Position numbers and translations under genes: made by a program. A stretch of DNA of 64,000 bases, from contig JAAYVE010000034.1 of the NCBI GenBank assembly GCA_012517315.1, positions 1-64,000 on the forward strand, written 5' to 3'. Under the pieces are notes generated by a model that saw only the letters and a list, made by a program, of their open reading frames with translations, was not told where the DNA came from and searched no databases. This DNA comes from Deltaproteobacteria bacterium. GTDB taxonomy: Bacteria; Desulfobacterota; Syntrophobacteria; Syntrophobacterales; Syntrophobacteraceae. Shown here piece by piece: positions 61,424 through 64,000 of this stretch (position 1 is the stretch's first letter; each line of letters begins with the position of its first letter).

Positions 61424-61808
61424 GGCGGAATCCTTAATGGAGGCCAAGGGGAGCGCTTTCGCTCCAAGGTCGCGCGGAGGCGAGGGACAGGTCGTAACCG
61501 TTTGAGTATTATGGTGAAGCGGAAAATCAAAGTCAAGGCGCAAAGTGGGTTGCCATCACTCTTCGCGATCCAATCTTGAAGAAGGCAATGTTTGTTTGAA
61601 AGCGATGGGGATTTTGAACAATACCCCATCGTGTCGGTCATCCACAAAGGGGTCACCGAGCTCTGGCCAGGCAAAAACCCGACCGCCGCACGCTCTACCG
61701 GCACCGCCTCGCGGTGGCGGGCAAGTATCGCACCGGGGTGCACAAGGTCGCTTTGGAACGGCGTTGAAGCATAAACCAGGAGGCCGTTTCAAAGACGTTC
61801 CCCTCCCT
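61424..61808. other. region between the T6SS cluster and the transporter genes
   Basis: Contains the gene remnant at 61580-61768 and a hairpin GATGGGG-N13-CCCCATC (61604-61630) that might end the minus-strand transporter transcript, though a clear T-run is missing. Confidence 0.45.
61580..61768 (+). pseudogene. frameshifted gene remnant
   Basis: Two adjoining frames with coding-type GC in third positions: 61595-61678 reads FESDGDFEQYPIVSVIHKGVTELWPGKNP and 61681-61768 reads DRRTLYRHRLAVAGKYRTGVHKVALERR then a stop. They join smoothly if one C is added in the AAAAACCC run at 61673-61680. No start codon with ribosome site is seen, so it is also 5'-truncated. Not recognised; it could be a decayed end of a mobile-element or basic nucleic-acid-binding gene. 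Confidence 0.35.
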
Positions 61809-62474
61809 TCACCGGATGCGGCCGCTTACATGGAACGTCCGTTCCAGGTAGATGGAAATGCGCGAAGCGGCATAGGTCATGATGAGGTAGAGCAGTCCCA
61901 CCGCAAGGTAGACTTCGAAAGCCCGAAAAGTCCGCGTGTAGATCAACTGGCTGACACGGGTCAACTCCGTGATGGCCAGAACGGAAACAAGAGAGGATTC
62001 CTTGAGGAGGGCGGAGAAGGAGTTGACGAGAGGGGGGATGGCCACGGAAACGGCCTGGGGCAAGATCACGTGGATCATGCTCCTGCCCCAGGAAAAACCC
62101 AGGGCATAGGCCGCGTCCATCTGGCCTCGGCAGACGGAAATGAGTGCCCCCCGGATGATTTCCGAAATGTAGGCCCCCCCGTTCAAGGAGAGGCCGATGA
62201 TGCCCGCAGCGTAGTTGTCCAGGGTGAAACCGATACTTGGCAGGCCATAATAGATGAAAAAAAGCTGGATCAACAGCGGAGTGCCCCGAAAGACCTCCAC
62301 GTAGGGTGCCAAGAGTTTCCGGTGGAAATCGGATTTCGACCGGAAGACTCCGACAAAGAGTCCGATGCACAGGGCACAAATAAACGAGACCAGGGACAGC
62401 TTGATGGTGACCCAAAGACCCTCGATAAGCAGAGGTGCCGCATTGGCCAGAATGTCGGGGCGCAGTCCGTCCAT
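61809..62474 (-). CDS. polar amino acid ABC transporter permease (HisM/GlnP family)
   Basis: 221 residues with five to six membrane helices and the family's ATPase-contact loop GAYISEIIRGALISVCRGQMDAAYALGFSWGRSMIHVILPQAVSVAIPPLVNSF. FRGTPLLIQLFFIYYGLP is typical of GlnP. It lies 16 nt after the binding-protein gene. No ATPase gene follows, so the transporter would need an ATPase encoded elsewhere. Confidence 0.93.
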   Translation of the reverse strand: MDGLRPDILANAAPLLIEGLWVTIKLSLVSFICALCIGLFVGVFRSKSDFHRKLLAPYVEVFRGTPLLIQLFFIYYGLPSIGFTLDNYAAGIIGLSLNGGAYISEIIRGALISVCRGQMDAAYALGFSWGRSMIHVILPQAVSVAIPPLVNSFSALLKESSLVSVLAITELTRVSQLIYTRTFRAFEVYLAVGLLYLIMTYAASRISIYLERTFHVSGRIR

Positions 62475-62490
62475 GCCGTGGTGAAAAAAC

Positions 62491-63267
62491 TCACTCGACC
62501 TTCAGCCATTTATCGTGGATCTTCTGATAGGTTCCATCCGCTTTAATAGCAGCCAAGGCGGTATTGATCCTCTTTGTCAGTTCGTCCGAGCCCTGCGGCA
62601 TCACCATGACGATCTCGGCTTCGGCCAAGGGTTGCCCGACAACCTTGTAGGAAGGGTCGGTCTTGATCTGGTTGACGGCATACGCGTATCCGACAATGAC
62701 GGCGTCAATGCGCTTGAACTTGAGGTCGGTAAACGCTTCGGGATTGTAATTGTATCGCTTGATCTCCTTGAACATGTCCTTCATCTGGTCGGCCATCTGC
62801 TCACTGCCCGACCCGAGCTGAACCCCGATCACCTTTCCTTTCAGATCCTCCTTGTTCTTGATCGCGCTTTCGTCCTTTCGGACCACGATCACGTCGGGGA
62901 GCTTGTAATAGACATCGCTGAAGCTGACGCTTTCCGATCGGGCCTCAGACTTAGACATGCAGGTGATGAGGATGTCATAGTCGCCTTTTTTGAGCCCACC
63001 GAGGAGACCCTGCCATTCTGCGTCCATGAGTTTCACCTTGACGCCGAGCTTCTCCCCCATTGCCTTGGCCAAGTCGATGTCAAACCCCTCAAATTCCCCT
63101 GTTTTTTCGTTCTTGGACTCGAAGGGCGGATATTGGGCGCAGAACCCGACAACCAGTTCCCCTTTACCCTGCACCTTTTGCCACGAATTGTCCGCGATCG
63201 CCGCCAGGGGCAGCAAAAGGGCCATCAGACAAACTGCCGTGAAAACCGTTCTTTTTCTGAAAATCAT
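62491..63267 (-). CDS. periplasmic amino-acid-type substrate-binding protein
   Basis: 258 residues with a signal peptide (MIFRKRTVFTAVCLMALLLPLAAIADN) and the family-3 solute-binding pattern FEGFDIDLAKAMGEKLGVKVKLMDAEWQGLLGGLKKGDYDILI, DLKGKVIGVQLGSGSEQMADQM, and QGSDELTKRINTALAAIKADGTYQKIHDKWL. Ligands are usually polar amino acids or similar; the Arg/Asp ligand-binding residues are present (SKSEARSE). It is 18 nt after the TudS-related gene and 16 nt before the permease. Confidence 0.93.
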   Translation of the reverse strand: MIFRKRTVFTAVCLMALLLPLAAIADNSWQKVQGKGELVVGFCAQYPPFESKNEKTGEFEGFDIDLAKAMGEKLGVKVKLMDAEWQGLLGGLKKGDYDILITCMSKSEARSESVSFSDVYYKLPDVIVVRKDESAIKNKEDLKGKVIGVQLGSGSEQMADQMKDMFKEIKRYNYNPEAFTDLKFKRIDAVIVGYAYAVNQIKTDPSYKVVGQPLAEAEIVMVMPQGSDELTKRINTALAAIKADGTYQKIHDKWLKVE

Positions 63268-63285
63268 TCCCTTCTCCCAGTTTTG

Positions 63286-63813
63286 CTATTCGCTGTCACA
63301 TGGGTTTTCCTCGTCCACGGCCAGGAAGGGGATATGGATCCCTCTGCCTTTGAGAAGCGTTGCAAGGACCTCCATGAACACTCCCTGGCTCTCAACCATT
63401 ACCAGTTGGCTCAACTGTCGCCGAATCCCTTCCCCTGTCCCGATTTCTCCGCCAGTGTACCCCATGCACGTCCGATGAACGCCACAATTGGGGCTGCCAT
63501 CCATTCCGAGAATCCCGACGATCTCATACCCGCCGCGGATGAACGCTTCCATTTCCGTCACCGCAGCCCGGAGAATCGCCTCGCAATGACTCCTGAAGTT
63601 TGAATGGTCATACTGCTCTCGGGTCATTCCCCAGCGGTTGGTGCCTAGGTAGGTGAGTTCAGGACATGGCAGTTGGATGAGCCCAAGTCCCGCGTCCAAA
63701 TGTTCCTTCACCACCTCCTTGTGAACGCCGCGGACCTTGGCCAAGGGATAGACCTTTGCGTTGGCATTGAGGATGCAATGCACCACCACAAGGATTTTTC
63801 GGGCGCGTTTCAT
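63286..63813 (-). CDS. TudS-related putative desulfidase (CD3072 family)
   Basis: 175 residues, start at 63813 with GAGGGA upstream. VHCILNANAKVYPLA, QLPCPELTYLGTNRWGMTREQY and GILGMDGSPNCGVHRT supply the three conserved Cys expected to hold a [4Fe-4S] cluster that removes sulfur from thio-compounds, as in the thiouracil desulfidase TudS. It heads an operon with a binding protein and permease, which may import the thio-substrate (inference). Confidence 0.85.
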   Translation of the reverse strand: MKRARKILVVVHCILNANAKVYPLAKVRGVHKEVVKEHLDAGLGLIQLPCPELTYLGTNRWGMTREQYDHSNFRSHCEAILRAAVTEMEAFIRGGYEIVGILGMDGSPNCGVHRTCMGYTGGEIGTGEGIRRQLSQLVMVESQGVFMEVLATLLKGRGIHIPFLAVDEENPCDSE

Positions 63814-64000
63814 GTTGGTCCCTCTGCACCACCGCAATTCCTTCCGGCGAGTCGCGGTGCATGGCCGGATGATGTCACGGAGCAGTGATCCCTTCCGGGT
63901 GAAAACGAGCATGCAGCTCTACCGGAACACTGGAAAAAGGCGATCATGGTCCACATAATGGTTCAAATGCAGCGTGTAAAATCGCAAAAATCTATGGAAG

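Noticed and set aside
1-64000. CRISPR arrays, tRNA genes, insertion sequences
   Set aside because: No regularly spaced repeats, no cloverleaf-like sequence with a GTTCGAATC-type arm and no transposase was seen in the window.

Overview
The window looks like part of the chromosome of a strictly anaerobic, autotrophy-capable member of the Desulfobacterota (former Deltaproteobacteria), probably near the syntrophic and sulfate-reducing Syntrophobacter type. The main evidence is a bacterial Wood-Ljungdahl carbonyl-branch cluster (acsD, cooS, acsB, acsC, acsE), pyruvate phosphate dikinase, iron-sulfur flavoproteins, many small zinc-ribbon proteins, a sigma-54 promoter and a Gram-negative envelope inventory (OmpA, type IV pilus, type VI secretion). 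The lineage is inferred from gene content, not from a tree.

Layout. 1-154: end of an rRNA operon (5S rRNA and terminator). 281-3250 (minus): three secreted or envelope genes behind a good sigma-70-type promoter. 3637-6177 (minus): 5-oxoprolinase genes pxpA-pxpB-pxpC. 6386-7349: two unrecognised small genes, one ending in a (Cys-Gly)4 tail. 8104-16356: acetyl-CoA synthase/CO dehydrogenase cluster with all metal-cluster ligands in place. 16815-22319: ppdK, a CoA-ester lyase and a tightly coupled NtrB-like histidine kinase. 22518-24602: an STT3/PglB-type oligosaccharyltransferase. 24683-33563 (minus): a pilin and minor-pilin operon ending in a 1667-residue PilY1.

34125-38965: a redox and stress group (ferritin-like protein, two exported thioredoxin-fold proteins, two zinc-ribbon miniproteins, a DUF255 protein). 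39117-39363: paired dyad sites, a near-consensus sigma-54 promoter and a strong terminator only about 30 nt past the predicted start site. This has the layout of a roughly 70-nt small RNA with an exposed UCCUCCUC (anti-Shine-Dalgarno-like) segment. 39521-51436: mixed housekeeping and redox genes (two iron-sulfur flavoproteins, YkgJ-type protein, FmdB, FtsY, class II aldolase, NudC, HIT, pyrD/pyrK, pgeF, SlyD-like).

51441-61423 (minus): a partial type VI secretion cluster (tagF, tssM, tssL, tssK, tssJ) preceded by a TagH-like C-terminal domain without its FHA domain and by a 731-residue protein whose tail carries five Thr-Val/Leu-Val/Ile-hydrophobic motifs that look like FHA-binding phosphothreonine sites. 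61580-61768 holds a frameshifted gene remnant. 61809-63813 (minus): a TudS-related desulfidase, an amino-acid-type binding protein and a permease, with no ATPase gene.

The two leading candidates for something undescribed are the sigma-54-driven small RNA (39117-39363) and the multi-phosphothreonine-motif protein of the T6SS cluster (59228-61423).
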